Shown here one piece after another: positions 1-6,434 of a DNA stretch of 6,776 bases (within the stretch, counting starts at the first letter, position 1; each line of letters starts with the position of its first letter). Source of the stretch: Alloprevotella tannerae (lineage in GTDB: Bacteria; Bacteroidota; Bacteroidia; Bacteroidales; Bacteroidaceae). The position numbers and the translations under genes are program-made. The DNA lies in the NCBI GenBank assembly GCA_015259305.1, contig JABZGO010000100.1, forward strand, positions 1 through 6,776, in the 5' to 3' direction. Below the pieces are notes generated by a model, which was given only the letters and a program-made list of their open reading frames with translations, ran no database searches and had not been told where the DNA came from.

Positions 1-44
1 CCCTTATATCCTATCTAAAAATCGACATAAAACCGCATAATCTT

Positions 45-584
45 ATGAAACGCACACACACTTTTCAACTGAAAGCACTGACTTTCTTGCTCCTCTCGTT
101 CTGCTTCCTGACGGCGCAGGCGCAACGCAAATTTCGCTTCGGCTTAGGTATCAACTACGCACTGCCAATCGAGCGCTATACCGGCGGAGAAACACGTTTC
201 GGCGTGTACTTAAACGGAACTTATCGACTGGCAGACCGCCTCGACGTAGGCCTAACGGCGAGTTTGGACGAACCATCTTACGCTGTTCACGAACCGGATG
301 GGACGGTGCTCTGCTACGATACGTACGCGCTGTCTTTTGTGCCAAACGTGACCTACGCATTCCCGCTCAAGACGCCCAAAGTGTTGCCCTTTGTCGGGAT
401 GGGATTAGGTGTTTCCTTTGACAATATCAAAGGTGGCGTATTTTCTGACGGGCATAAGCTCCACCCCGTCGCAGTGCCGATGGCCGGCGTTCGCTTCTTC
501 AAACATTTAGACTTGACGGCACGCTATTATATCACGGATAAGAAATTTGACCGCCTGACGCTCTCGCTTGGTTACACGTTTTAA
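45..584 (+). CDS. small outer-membrane beta-barrel protein (copy 1 of a tandem pair)
   Basis: This 179-residue protein is probably an exported outer-membrane beta-barrel; its role is unknown. Residues 1-26 form a signal peptide: basic start (MKR), hydrophobic core around 11-24, and an A-Q-A site that would leave Gln27 as the mature N-terminus, as is common in Bacteroidota. The mature part of about 150 residues alternates aromatic/hydrophobic and polar residues, has Gly-rich strands (for example GLGINY and FVGMGLGVSFDN) and ends in GYTF, the terminal aromatic expected of a barrel. It is roughly half identical by hand alignment to the next gene, with the middle (about residues 68-88) most divergent, probably a surface loop. 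The ATG at 45 gives a complete signal peptide. Only 44 bases precede it, with no visible promoter, so it may be the second or later gene of an operon. The Cys in the signal region is not in a good lipobox. The barrel class is confident; the function is not. Confidence 0.85.
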   Translation: MKRTHTFQLKALTFLLLSFCFLTAQAQRKFRFGLGINYALPIERYTGGETRFGVYLNGTYRLADRLDVGLTASLDEPSYAVHEPDGTVLCYDTYALSFVPNVTYAFPLKTPKVLPFVGMGLGVSFDNIKGGVFSDGHKLHPVAVPMAGVRFFKHLDLTARYYITDKKFDRLTLSLGYTF

Positions 585-630
585 GTGCGACTAAAGCAGG
601 GCCACGACATTTCCATAAGCCACATAAGCA

Positions 631-1134
631 ATGAAAAGAACCATCATCTTCCTCCTGTTTACGCTCTGCGTGTTGTCCTCACAAGCTCAACGCAAATTTC
701 GCTTTGGCTTAGGCCTAAATTATCCCATTCCTATCGAAAAGGGATGCAACGATTTGAGCTATCCCGGCATTTATCTTAATGCGAGTTACCGATTGACGGA
801 TCGTATTAACGTAGATTTAGGCTTGCATGGCGAACAGTGTGCTTCAAATCTCGACACATCTATTGAAGAAACCTCCACGTTGGCCATCGTGCCCGGAGTA
901 AACTACCTGTTTCCTTTGAAGACGAAAAAGGTACTCCCTTACGTGGGCCTTGGTACCGGTATTTCTTTTGATAATTTTGGGAAGGGTGTCTTTGGCCATG
1001 GGATGCACCTCCATCCGGTCTTGGTGCCGAAAGTCGGCATCCAATTCTTCAAGCACTTGGATGTGACTTTCCGCTATTATATTACGCATCCCGACTTCGA
1101 CCGCTTGATGGTGGGCATTGGCTATACCTTTTAA
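631..1134 (+). CDS. small outer-membrane beta-barrel protein (copy 2 of a tandem pair)
   Basis: This 167-residue paralogue of the preceding gene has the same architecture. Residues 1-19 are a signal peptide (MKRT, hydrophobic core, S-Q-A then Gln20), followed by a mature barrel of about 148 residues ending GYTF. Conserved blocks shared with copy 1 include RKFRFGLG at the mature N-terminus, FPLKT.KVLP.VG in the middle, SFDN, LHPV.VP, FFKHLD.T.RYYIT and FDRL near the C-terminus. Residues about 36-41 and 60-73 differ most and are slightly shorter than in copy 1, consistent with variable exposed loops. It starts 46 bases after copy 1 with no promoter-like motif between, so the pair is probably co-transcribed. 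The two genes also share the bases just past their stops, which marks the end of the duplicated segment. Its ligand or function cannot be read from the sequence. Confidence 0.85.
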   Translation: MKRTIIFLLFTLCVLSSQAQRKFRFGLGLNYPIPIEKGCNDLSYPGIYLNASYRLTDRINVDLGLHGEQCASNLDTSIEETSTLAIVPGVNYLFPLKTKKVLPYVGLGTGISFDNFGKGVFGHGMHLHPVLVPKVGIQFFKHLDVTFRYYITHPDFDRLMVGIGYTF

Positions 1135-1157
1135 GTGCGGCTATTTGCGGAGCAAAC

Positions 1158-1189
1158 TTTGGGCAAAAGCAGAAAAATGCCTACTTTTG
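1158..1189 (+). promoter_or_regulatory. Bacteroidota-type promoter for gltX
   Basis: TTTG at 1158-1161 and TACTTTTG at 1182-1189 match the Bacteroidota primary-sigma consensus (TTTG near -33, TAnnTTTG near -7), separated by 20 bases as expected. Transcription would begin a few bases past 1189, near 1196, giving a leader of about 140 nt before gltX. The other clear promoter in the window, at 5618-5649, has the same spacing. Confidence 0.7.
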
Positions 1190-1200
1190 CGTGATTATTT

Positions 1201-1289
1201 CACGAGTCGCCGCGACTTGTGCGGGCCGATCTTTGTCGGCCTTGTGCACAAACAGGCCCACATCGTTGCGCCTTCAACCCTTGGGGTTG
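1201..1289 (+). promoter_or_regulatory. structured 5' leader of gltX (possible regulatory RNA element)
   Basis: The leader between the predicted start site and gltX can fold into several hairpins. Stem 1 pairs 1201-1209 with 1213-1221 (9 pairs including one G-U, loop CCG). Stem 2 pairs GGCCGA 1224-1229 with TCGGCC 1236-1241. TTGTGCACAA at 1242-1251 is a 10-base palindrome. Stem 3 pairs CAACCC 1275-1280 with GGGTTG 1284-1289. An alternative pairing exists: TGTG/GGCC within 1218-1227 (two-base bulge) can pair with GGCCCACA at 1255-1262, which would break stems 1 and 2. Exclusive folds of this kind are typical of attenuators or riboswitches, but there is no T-box motif, no leader peptide and no long U tract, so the regulatory role is an inference. 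Stem 3 resembles the palindromes near the end of the window. Confidence 0.35.
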
Positions 1290-1334
1290 CCTTCTTGCGC
1301 GCGTCTCTACCCATCTTAGAATAAAACCAGCAGT

Positions 1335-2852
1335 ATGTCAGCACGAGAAGTACGCGTACGCTTTGCTCCGAGTCCTACAGGGCCGCTTCATATCGGCGGA
1401 GTGCGCACGGCGCTCTACAATTTCTTATTTGCTCGCCAGCATGGCGGGAAACTCGTTTTTCGTATCGAAGACACCGACTCCAATCGCTTTGTGCCGGGAG
1501 CCGAAGACTATATCTTGGAGAGCTTCAAATGGCTCGGCATCGATTTTGATGAGGGGGTAAGTTTCGGCGGTCAATACGGGCCATACCGCCAAAGCGAACG
1601 GCGCGAAATCTATCGCCGCTACGTCGATCAGTTGCTCGACGAAGGCAAGGCCTATTACGCCTTTGATACGCCCGAAGAGCTGGATGCGAAGCGCGGGGAG
1701 ATACAGAATTTTCAGTATGACGCTTCTACGCGTATGCAAATGCGCAATTCGCTCGCGCTTCCTGCGGACGAAACGGCGCGTCTCTTGCAGGAGGGCGTCA
1801 ATTATGTGGTGCGCTTCAAGATTGAGCCCGGCGAAGATGTTCACGTCAACGACATGATCCGTGGCGATGTAGTCATCAATTCTTCGATTCTGGACGATAA
1901 GGTGCTCTATAAAAACGCTGACGGCTTGCCTACTTATCATTTGGCCAATATTGTCGATGATCATCTGATGGAAATCAGCCACGTGATACGCGGCGAAGAG
2001 TGGTTGCCCTCCGCGCCCTTGCACGTCTTGCTTTATCGTGCGCTCGGCTGGGAGGAAACGATGCCGCGCTTCGCGCATCTCCCGCTACTCTTAAAGCCGG
2101 ATGGGAAAGGGAAACTTTCGAAAAGGGACGGCGACCGTCTGGGCTTCCCCGTCTTCCCGCTGGAATGGACTGACCCAAAGACGGGCGAGACCTCGTCGGG
2201 CTATCGCGAGAGCGGCTACTTGCCGGAAGCGGTGGTGAATTTCTTGGCCTTGCTCGGCTGGAATCCGGGCAACGACGAGGAGTTGCTGAGTATGGACGAC
2301 CTCGTCAGACTTTTCGACTTGACGAAATGTTCTAAAGCCGGCGCGAAGTTTGATTACGTCAAAGGGCAATGGTTTAACCACGAATATATCCTGAACAGCG
2401 ACGACGAAAAACTGGCGCCGACCTTCGCCGACATCTTGCGCGACAACGGCATCGAAGCGCCAATGGAAAGCGTCGTCCGCGTGGTCGGGCTGATGAAAGG
2501 ACGCGTCAATTTCGTCAAAGAACTGTGGCCGCTGTGTAGTTTCTTTTTCGTCGCGCCCACAACTTACGACGAAAAGACCGCCAAAAAGCGTTGGAAGGAC
2601 TTCAGTGCACGACAAATGAGCGAACTTGCCGCGTTGCTCGAAGGGCTTTCCGACTTCTCGATGGCTGCACAAGAAGAGGCCGTCAACGCTTGGCTGGCCG
2701 AAAACGACTATAAAATGGGAGACGTGATGAATGCGTGGCGACTAACGCTTGTCGGCGAGGGAAAAGGGCCTCACATGTATGAGATTTCGTCCTTCCTCGG
2801 ACAAGCTGAGACGCTCAAACGTATGCGCCGCGCCATCGAAATACTGGGTTAA
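1335..2852 (+). CDS. gltX: glutamyl-tRNA synthetase
   Basis: This class I aminoacyl-tRNA synthetase (505 residues, a normal length for Bacteroidota) charges tRNA-Glu with glutamate using ATP in the cytoplasm. The N-terminal Rossmann fold opens with [15 protein letters not shown] at residues 8-22, which holds the HIGH-type signature (HIGG, 19-22) and the glutamate-binding start of the family. FRIEDTD follows shortly. The KMSKS-type loop is KLSKR at 260-264, followed by an insertion with FPLEW that I associate with Bacteroidota enzymes. The last 150 or so residues are the helical anticodon-binding domain, ending AIEILG. The ATG at 1335 puts the catalytic signature at its usual distance from the N-terminus; an A-rich stretch but no clear Shine-Dalgarno precedes it. 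The gene has its own consensus promoter and a long folded leader upstream, and a very stable hairpin region separates it from waaA. Nothing looks truncated. Confidence 0.98.
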   Translation: MSAREVRVRFAPSPTGPLHIGGVRTALYNFLFARQHGGKLVFRIEDTDSNRFVPGAEDYILESFKWLGIDFDEGVSFGGQYGPYRQSERREIYRRYVDQLLDEGKAYYAFDTPEELDAKRGEIQNFQYDASTRMQMRNSLALPADETARLLQEGVNYVVRFKIEPGEDVHVNDMIRGDVVINSSILDDKVLYKNADGLPTYHLANIVDDHLMEISHVIRGEEWLPSAPLHVLLYRALGWEETMPRFAHLPLLLKPDGKGKLSKRDGDRLGFPVFPLEWTDPKTGETSSGYRESGYLPEAVVNFLALLGWNPGNDEELLSMDDLVRLFDLTKCSKAGAKFDYVKGQWFNHEYILNSDDEKLAPTFADILRDNGIEAPMESVVRVVGLMKGRVNFVKELWPLCSFFFVAPTTYDEKTAKKRWKDFSARQMSELAALLEGLSDFSMAAQEEAVNAWLAENDYKMGDVMNAWRLTLVGEGKGPHMYEISSFLGQAETLKRMRRAIEILG

Positions 2853-2853
2853 A

Positions 2854-2920
2854 GCCCGCCGCCGGCGCTCTAAGGATCGCCGGCGGCGTCCTGCGGCTTT
2901 CTTTCCCGACCGCAGCGGGC
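2854..2920 (+). other. GC-rich folded spacer between gltX and waaA
   Basis: Starting one base after the gltX stop, a perfect 11-base inverted repeat pairs 2857-2867 with 2878-2888 (CGCCGCCGGCG, loop of 10). A second hairpin pairs CTGCGG 2891-2896 with CCGCAG 2910-2915 around a T-rich loop. An outer stem can pair GCCCG 2854-2858 with CGGGC 2916-2920, closing both into a three-way junction if the first hairpin gives up its bottom two pairs. There is no T run directly after either stem, so it is not a classical intrinsic terminator. It may weaken read-through into waaA, protect the gltX 3' end, or bound a processing site. The base pairing is read directly; the role is inferred. Confidence 0.45.
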
Positions 2921-2964
2921 ACCGAATGTGCCTGAAACCTCAAAATTGTCAGCCGACAAATAAA

Positions 2965-4194
2965 ATGTACTCACTCGCCATCTATTTTTATATGCTTTGC
3001 GTCAATATTGCCGCGCTTTGCGGCAATAAAAAGGCGCAGCAGATGATGCGTGGCCATCGCAACACCTGGCGTATCTTGCGCGAGCAGATAAATGGCGCCC
3101 ACTACGTTTGGTTTCACGCCGCCTCGCTCGGCGAATTTGAGCAGGGGCGTCCGCTGATGGAGCGCCTGCGTCGAGAACAACCGAACAAGAAGATTCTTCT
3201 CACCTTCTTTTCTCCATCCGGCTACGAGGTAAGAAAGGATTACGCCGGCGCTGATGTGATTTGTTACCTTCCGTTTGACACGCCGTTCAACGCCCGCAAG
3301 TTTATACGCCTCGCCCGTCCGGAAAGCGCCTTCTTTATCAAGTATGAATTTTGGCGCAACTATATTAATGTCCTCTCTCGGCGTAATATTCCGGTCTTTA
3401 GCGTTTCAAGTATTTTTCGTCCGAAGCAGATTTTCTTCCGCGGCTATGGATTTCGCTACCGAAGAGTGCTGAAGCGCTTTACCCACCTTTTTGTACAAGA
3501 CGCCAAGTCTGAGCAACTGCTGAAGACGATTGGCGTTCATCGCGTCAGCGTTGTCGGCGACACGCGTTTTGCCCGCGTTGTCGACATTATGCACGAAGCC
3601 AAATCGCTTCCGATTGCAGAAGCCTTTGCCCAAGGTCGGAAAGTAATTGTCGCCGGCAGTACGTGGGCTCCCGATGAAGCGTTGCTGATCAACTATTTCA
3701 ACGCGCACCCCGACACATTCTTAATTTTAGCGCCCCATGTCGTAAATGAGGGCCATTTGCAAGAGATTGAAGACCGCCTTCAGCGCCCCTCCCTTCGCTA
3801 CACACAAACTACGGCCGAAGCCGCTCCCACGGCCGACTGCCTGATTATTGATTGCTATCGCCTGCTGGCTTCCATTTATCGCTATGCCGCCGTAGCTTAC
3901 GTTGGCGGGGGATTTGGTGTGGGGATTCACAACGTGCCTGAGGCCGCCGTGTATGGACTTCCCGTCCTCATTGGGCCGAATAATGGAAAATTCAGAGAGG
4001 CGCGCGAACTCCTTGCTGCGGGCGGTTGTCGCGAAGTGCGCACGCAGACCGATGTAGATCGCACGCTCGACGAACTCCTGCACGACGACGAGGCGCGGCG
4101 TAAGGCCGGCGAGATCTCCGGCGCCTATATTCGCGAAAACGCCGGCGCTGCCGACAAAGTATATCAAGCAGCACTCTTGCCCGAGTCGCATTAA
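2965..4194 (+). CDS. waaA: 3-deoxy-D-manno-octulosonic acid (Kdo) transferase
   Basis: WaaA/KdtA transfers Kdo from CMP-Kdo to the lipid A precursor at the inner face of the cytoplasmic membrane, the first step of LPS core assembly. The product from the ATG at 2965 is 409 residues, the usual family size. Residues 1-19 form a hydrophobic membrane anchor followed by basic residues. FHAASLGEFEQ at 50-60 holds the family's SxGE motif, whose Glu (here Glu57) is the catalytic base in studied homologues. The C-terminal GT-B half has VAGSTWAPDE, LAPHV and the CMP-Kdo-binding region GGGFGVGIHNVPEA, then GPNNGKFREA. The frame stays open upstream to 2749, but that part overlaps the gltX anticodon domain and is not WaaA-like, so the 2965 start is preferred. 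A small hairpin (TTGTC 2946-2950, GACAA 2955-2959) lies just before the start codon. No separate promoter is visible, so read-through from gltX is likely. Confidence 0.96.
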   Translation: MYSLAIYFYMLCVNIAALCGNKKAQQMMRGHRNTWRILREQINGAHYVWFHAASLGEFEQGRPLMERLRREQPNKKILLTFFSPSGYEVRKDYAGADVICYLPFDTPFNARKFIRLARPESAFFIKYEFWRNYINVLSRRNIPVFSVSSIFRPKQIFFRGYGFRYRRVLKRFTHLFVQDAKSEQLLKTIGVHRVSVVGDTRFARVVDIMHEAKSLPIAEAFAQGRKVIVAGSTWAPDEALLINYFNAHPDTFLILAPHVVNEGHLQEIEDRLQRPSLRYTQTTAEAAPTADCLIIDCYRLLASIYRYAAVAYVGGGFGVGIHNVPEAAVYGLPVLIGPNNGKFREARELLAAGGCREVRTQTDVDRTLDELLHDDEARRKAGEISGAYIRENAGAADKVYQAALLPESH

Positions 4195-4232
4195 GTTCCG
4201 CCCGATACCGATTTCAGTTGTCCGAGTCGCAT
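4177..4232 (+). repeat. 15-base imperfect direct repeat across the waaA end
   Basis: TTG, one variable base, then CCGAGTCGCAT occurs at 4177-4191, covering the last waaA codons, and again at 4218-4232 in the spacer before rmuC, offset by 41 bases with one mismatch. The core CGAGTCGC also occurs in stem 1 of the gltX leader (1203-1210). The repeat may be a relic of a short duplication at the waaA 3' end or a shared binding site; sequence alone does not decide. Confidence 0.45.
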
Positions 4233-4258
4233 CGGCGCACGATTATATATTGTATCCC

Positions 4259-5464
4259 ATGACCCCAATTCTTATTCTTGTGGCCTTTCTGGCCCTTGCC
4301 GCCGGTTATTTCGCCGGCCGCTTCACCGCCCGCGCCGCTGCCGATGCCCGCAGTGCGGAATTGCAGCGCGCACTGCAAGACATGCAGACGCAAAAGGCCG
4401 TGGCCGAAGCCCGTTTGCAAGCCGAGCGCGTGCAGGCCGCCGAAGTCGCACGCCGCCAAGCCGAAGAATTGAAGAAGGAGTTTCACGCCATCGCCTCCGA
4501 CCTCGCCCGCACGGAGAGCGAATCCCTGCAACACCGCCACACGGAGGCCCTGCGCGCCCTCTTACATCCCTTTGATGCCGACCTCAAGCGCTTTTATGAT
4601 CGCTTTACTGAGGGCAACGTGGCGATGCGCACCAATATTGAACAACTCATTCGCCAAACGCAGACCGTAGGCAAGCAAGCGGAAGAACTCACACGCGCAC
4701 TCCGCGGCAATACGAAGGTGCAAGGCAACTGGGGCGAGGGGATTCTGGCCGACTTACTCGAGGCTTCGGGCCTGCGCATCGGGCAGGAATACGACACGCA
4801 GGTAAACGTGAAAGACGAGCAACGCGACAATTATCGCCCCGACGTCGTTGTGCACCTCCCCGACAAGCGCGAATTGATCATCGATGCGAAAGTGTCGCTC
4901 TCCGCCTATGTCAACTACGTCAATGCGGAGGATGAGGTCGAGCAAGCGCGCTTTATGAAGGAGCACCTCCAATCTGTGCGCAAGCACATCGCCGAACTCT
5001 CGACCAAGCGCTATGATAAACTCGTGCCGGGTGCGATCGGCTATGTCCTGCTGTTTATTCCCAACGAAGCAGCTTACGTTGCCGCCGCCAGCAGTGCGCC
5101 CGATTTGTCGATGGAAGCTTATCGAAAACAAATTATCCTCATAAATCCGACCAATCTCTTAATGGCTTTGCAACTGACGTACAACCTTTGGCAAAGCGAA
5201 AAGCAATCGGCCAACGTGCGAGATATTTATGCCTCGGCCGAAAAACTCTACAACAAGTTCACGCTCTTTGCGGAAAGTTTCGAAAAGTTGGGCGACAACC
5301 TTCAAACCCTCACCGCCACCTACGAAGAAGCGCAAAAGCGCCTGACAACGGGCCGCGGCAACATCATCAGTCGGCTCGAAAGTTGGCGCGAGAAAGGCCT
5401 GACGCCCGCGCGCTCAATGCCCGACGCCCTGCTCGACGCAACGGTGGACGACGACGAGGCCTAA
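4259..5464 (+). CDS. rmuC: RmuC family protein (DNA recombination, restriction-like nuclease fold)
   Basis: This 401-residue protein belongs to the RmuC family, named from an E. coli gene whose loss raises inversion at short inverted repeats; the biochemical activity is not well established. A single membrane segment covers roughly residues 3-21 (ILILVAFLALAAGYFAG). An Ala/Glu/Arg-rich coiled coil runs from about 25 to 140. The conserved domain starts near VQGNWGEGILADLLE, and the core has the PD-(D/E)XK-like arrangement RPD with Asp195 and IDAK with Asp209 and Lys211. LLFIPNEAAY and the INPTNLLMAL...W block are further family signatures. The acidic tail ends DDDEA. The ATG at 4259 is preferred; a TTG at 4250 is in frame and would add three residues. 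It lies 64 bases after waaA with no consensus promoter between, so it is probably transcribed from upstream. Its proximity to palindrome-rich DNA is notable given the mutant phenotype, but may be coincidence. Confidence 0.95.
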   Translation: MTPILILVAFLALAAGYFAGRFTARAAADARSAELQRALQDMQTQKAVAEARLQAERVQAAEVARRQAEELKKEFHAIASDLARTESESLQHRHTEALRALLHPFDADLKRFYDRFTEGNVAMRTNIEQLIRQTQTVGKQAEELTRALRGNTKVQGNWGEGILADLLEASGLRIGQEYDTQVNVKDEQRDNYRPDVVVHLPDKRELIIDAKVSLSAYVNYVNAEDEVEQARFMKEHLQSVRKHIAELSTKRYDKLVPGAIGYVLLFIPNEAAYVAAASSAPDLSMEAYRKQIILINPTNLLMALQLTYNLWQSEKQSANVRDIYASAEKLYNKFTLFAESFEKLGDNLQTLTATYEEAQKRLTTGRGNIISRLESWREKGLTPARSMPDALLDATVDDDEA

Positions 5465-5476
5465 GCCGATGCTTAG
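5461..5476 (+). terminator. hairpin on the rmuC stop codon (weak terminator candidate)
   Basis: CTAAGC 5461-5466 and GCTTAG 5471-5476 form a perfect 6-base stem with a CGAT loop; the rmuC stop codon is inside the 5' arm. No T run follows directly (only TT, then mixed bases; a longer T run appears near 5525-5531). It could stabilise or end the rmuC transcript, but as an intrinsic terminator it is weak. Confidence 0.35.
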
Positions 5477-5617
5477 TTCCAAATCCTATGCCGACAAGCA
5501 GCGGACGACAACTTGTGAGTATTCATTTTTTACCACTGATTTATTGTACTGAATTTAGCAGAATATATATTTCACCCCCTAAAAAGCCGGACAATTTATA
5601 ATTTTGTTAGGAAATAG

Positions 5618-5649
5618 TTTGCGGACTTTTGCTTTTTACACTAAGTTTG
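5618..5649 (+). promoter_or_regulatory. Bacteroidota-type promoter for the small coiled-coil gene
   Basis: TTTG at 5618-5621 and TAAGTTTG at 5642-5649 match the TTTG and TAnnTTTG consensus exactly with a 20-base spacer, in an AT-rich region. Transcription would start near 5656, about 20 bases before the ATG at 5677, giving a short A/T-rich leader typical of Bacteroidota translation starts. A second TAATTTTG at 5599-5606 has no partner at the right distance. This promoter indicates that the downstream gene is a separate unit from rmuC. Confidence 0.75.
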
Positions 5650-5676
5650 CAGTGAATTTTTAAAACGAACACAGAA

Positions 5677-6093
5677 ATGAAGAAGATTTTAGCAATTTGC
5701 ATTATGGCAATGTTTGGTTTATCAGCTTTTAGCCAAAGTGCAACGAAAGTAGACAACTTAAAACAACAACAGAAAGTCTTAAACTTGACGGCTAAGTTGA
5801 ACAAATTAGAGATTGAATACGCAAAAGAACAAGCCAATTACGCGGACTTAAGCGCCAAAGCCTCTACTGTCAACGCTTCGGCCAATGTTATGACGGCAGA
5901 ATTCAACACATCTGATGCTGCAAGCACCGTAAAAGATGCAAAGAAGGTTGCTAAAAAGCTCAAAGAGACCAAAGCGATCAACAAGAAGCTCGCGAAGAGT
6001 CAAAAAACTTTGACCAAAATGCAGGCTAAGATTGAGAAACTAAAAGCTAAGCTTGAAACTTTAGACAAGAAAGTCGAAATTGTAGAGCAATAA
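5677..6093 (+). CDS. small exported Lys-rich coiled-coil protein, unknown function
   Basis: I do not recognise a named family for this 138-residue protein. Residues 1-19 are a good signal peptide (MKK, hydrophobic core, then A-F-S before Gln20), so it is probably periplasmic or surface-exposed. No lipobox is present. The mature part is almost entirely predicted helix. Residues 26-64 and 84-138 carry heptad-like spacing of Leu, Ile, Val and Ala, separated by an Ala/Ser/Thr-rich linker at about 62-85. The second helix is very Lys-rich (about one residue in three), ending in VEIVEQ. This pattern fits an elongated coiled coil, possibly oligomeric and able to bind acidic polymers, but that is inference. 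The gene is visibly more AT-rich than gltX, waaA and rmuC and uses more AAA/TTA codons. It has its own consensus promoter and borders repeat DNA, so it could be acquired or simply highly expressed. The start is secure because it completes the signal peptide 20 or so bases after the promoter. Confidence 0.8.
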   Translation: MKKILAICIMAMFGLSAFSQSATKVDNLKQQQKVLNLTAKLNKLEIEYAKEQANYADLSAKASTVNASANVMTAEFNTSDAASTVKDAKKVAKKLKETKAINKKLAKSQKTLTKMQAKIEKLKAKLETLDKKVEIVEQ

Positions 6094-6136
6094 ACCTTCC
6101 TTGAAGGGCTGCGATTCCCAACGATTTTATGTACGC

Positions 6137-6218
6137 TCGTGAGCGCAGACCTTTTTTATCGTGAGCGCAAGCTCTTTTTCTCACGAGGGTAAGCTCTTTT
6201 TATCGTGAGCACAAACAG
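6137..6218 (+). repeat. 22-base tandem repeat (about 3.7 copies) with terminator-like hairpins
   Basis: Four consecutive units start at 6137, 6159, 6181 and 6203. Unit 2 reads TCGTGAGCGCAAGCTC followed by TTTTTC. Units 1 and 2 begin TCGTGAGCGCA, unit 3 has a reversed-complement head (TCACGAG), and unit 4 breaks off after about 16 bases. Units 1-3 each end in a run of five or six T. Unit 2 contains GAGC-GCAA-GCTC (6163-6174, a GNRA-type loop) directly followed by five T. Ahead of unit 1, CGCT-CGTG-AGCG (6135-6146) is followed by a T run at 6152-6157. The array lies 44 bases after the coiled-coil gene, so it probably contains that gene's terminator, multiplied in tandem. Confidence 0.7.
6163..6179 (+). 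terminator. probable intrinsic terminator of the coiled-coil gene
   Basis: GAGC 6163-6166 pairs with GCTC 6171-6174 around a GCAA loop and is followed by TTTTT at 6175-6179. The stem is only 4 base pairs, but an outer pairing TCGTGAG 6159-6165 with CTCACGA 6180-6186 offers an alternative stem of 7. Similar hairpin-plus-T-run signals occur before and after it in the same tandem array. Confidence 0.45.
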
Positions 6219-6249
6219 CGCGAATAGGCCGCCATCGGTTTGTTCGCGC
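6218..6249 (+). other. hairpin following the tandem repeat
   Basis: GCGCGAA 6218-6224 and TTCGCGC 6243-6249 are perfect complements around an 18-base loop, which can pair further through GGCCG and CGGTT (with G-U pairs). A short CGCAT...ATGCG inverted repeat follows directly. No gene is visible nearby, so this may be RNA structure, a bidirectional terminator or a degraded palindromic repeat. Confidence 0.35.
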
Positions 6250-6329
6250 ATTATTTATGCGTTAGAAGGGGGATAAATAGTAGCGTTTCTCATCCCATTT
6301 ACGCCACATTTCAATCATCATACGTTTTT

Positions 6330-6434
6330 GAAAGACCAACCCTAAGGGGTTGCCAATGTCGGTGTACATTAGGCAGGGTTAAAGCGCTCGCGCTTTAACC
6401 CTGCCCTGCCAAAAGACTAACCCCGATGGGGTTA
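6330..6434 (-). repeat. composite palindromic element, copy A
   Basis: Read on the minus strand, this element consists of a small palindrome (TAACCCC-ATC-GGGGTTA, 6418-6434), the tag GTCTTTTGGCAG (6406-6417), a long hairpin (GGCAGGGTTAAAGCG at 6372-6386 pairing with 6391-6405, 15 perfect pairs), a 19-base spacer, and a second small palindrome ending GGGTTGGTCTTTC (6330-6352). The small palindromes are about 81 bases apart. The same modules occur in the same order on the plus strand at 6635-6776. No open reading frame of useful length is inside, so it is a non-coding repeat of REP/BIME or miniature-element type. The family name is not known to me. Confidence 0.75.

Noticed and set aside
1190..1334. 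T-box riboswitch upstream of gltX
   Set aside because: No T-box sequence or specifier-loop arrangement is visible, and T-boxes are not expected in Bacteroidota.
1219..1560. Plus-strand open frame running through the gltX leader and start
   Set aside because: It is out of frame with gltX, Cys/Arg/Ser-rich without a pattern, and better explained as leader plus a shifted gltX reading.
1425..2078. Minus-strand open frame of 217 codons inside gltX
   Set aside because: It lies wholly antisense to a clear housekeeping gene, has no recognisable domain and is explained by codon bias of the GC-rich sense strand.
2091..2672. Minus-strand open frame of 193 codons inside gltX
   Set aside because: Another antisense shadow with no promoter or domain signature.
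2749..2964. In-frame upstream extension of waaA giving a 481-residue protein
   Set aside because: The extra 72 residues overlap the gltX C-terminus and the hairpin spacer and do not resemble WaaA. The ATG at 2965 gives the usual length and N-terminal membrane anchor.
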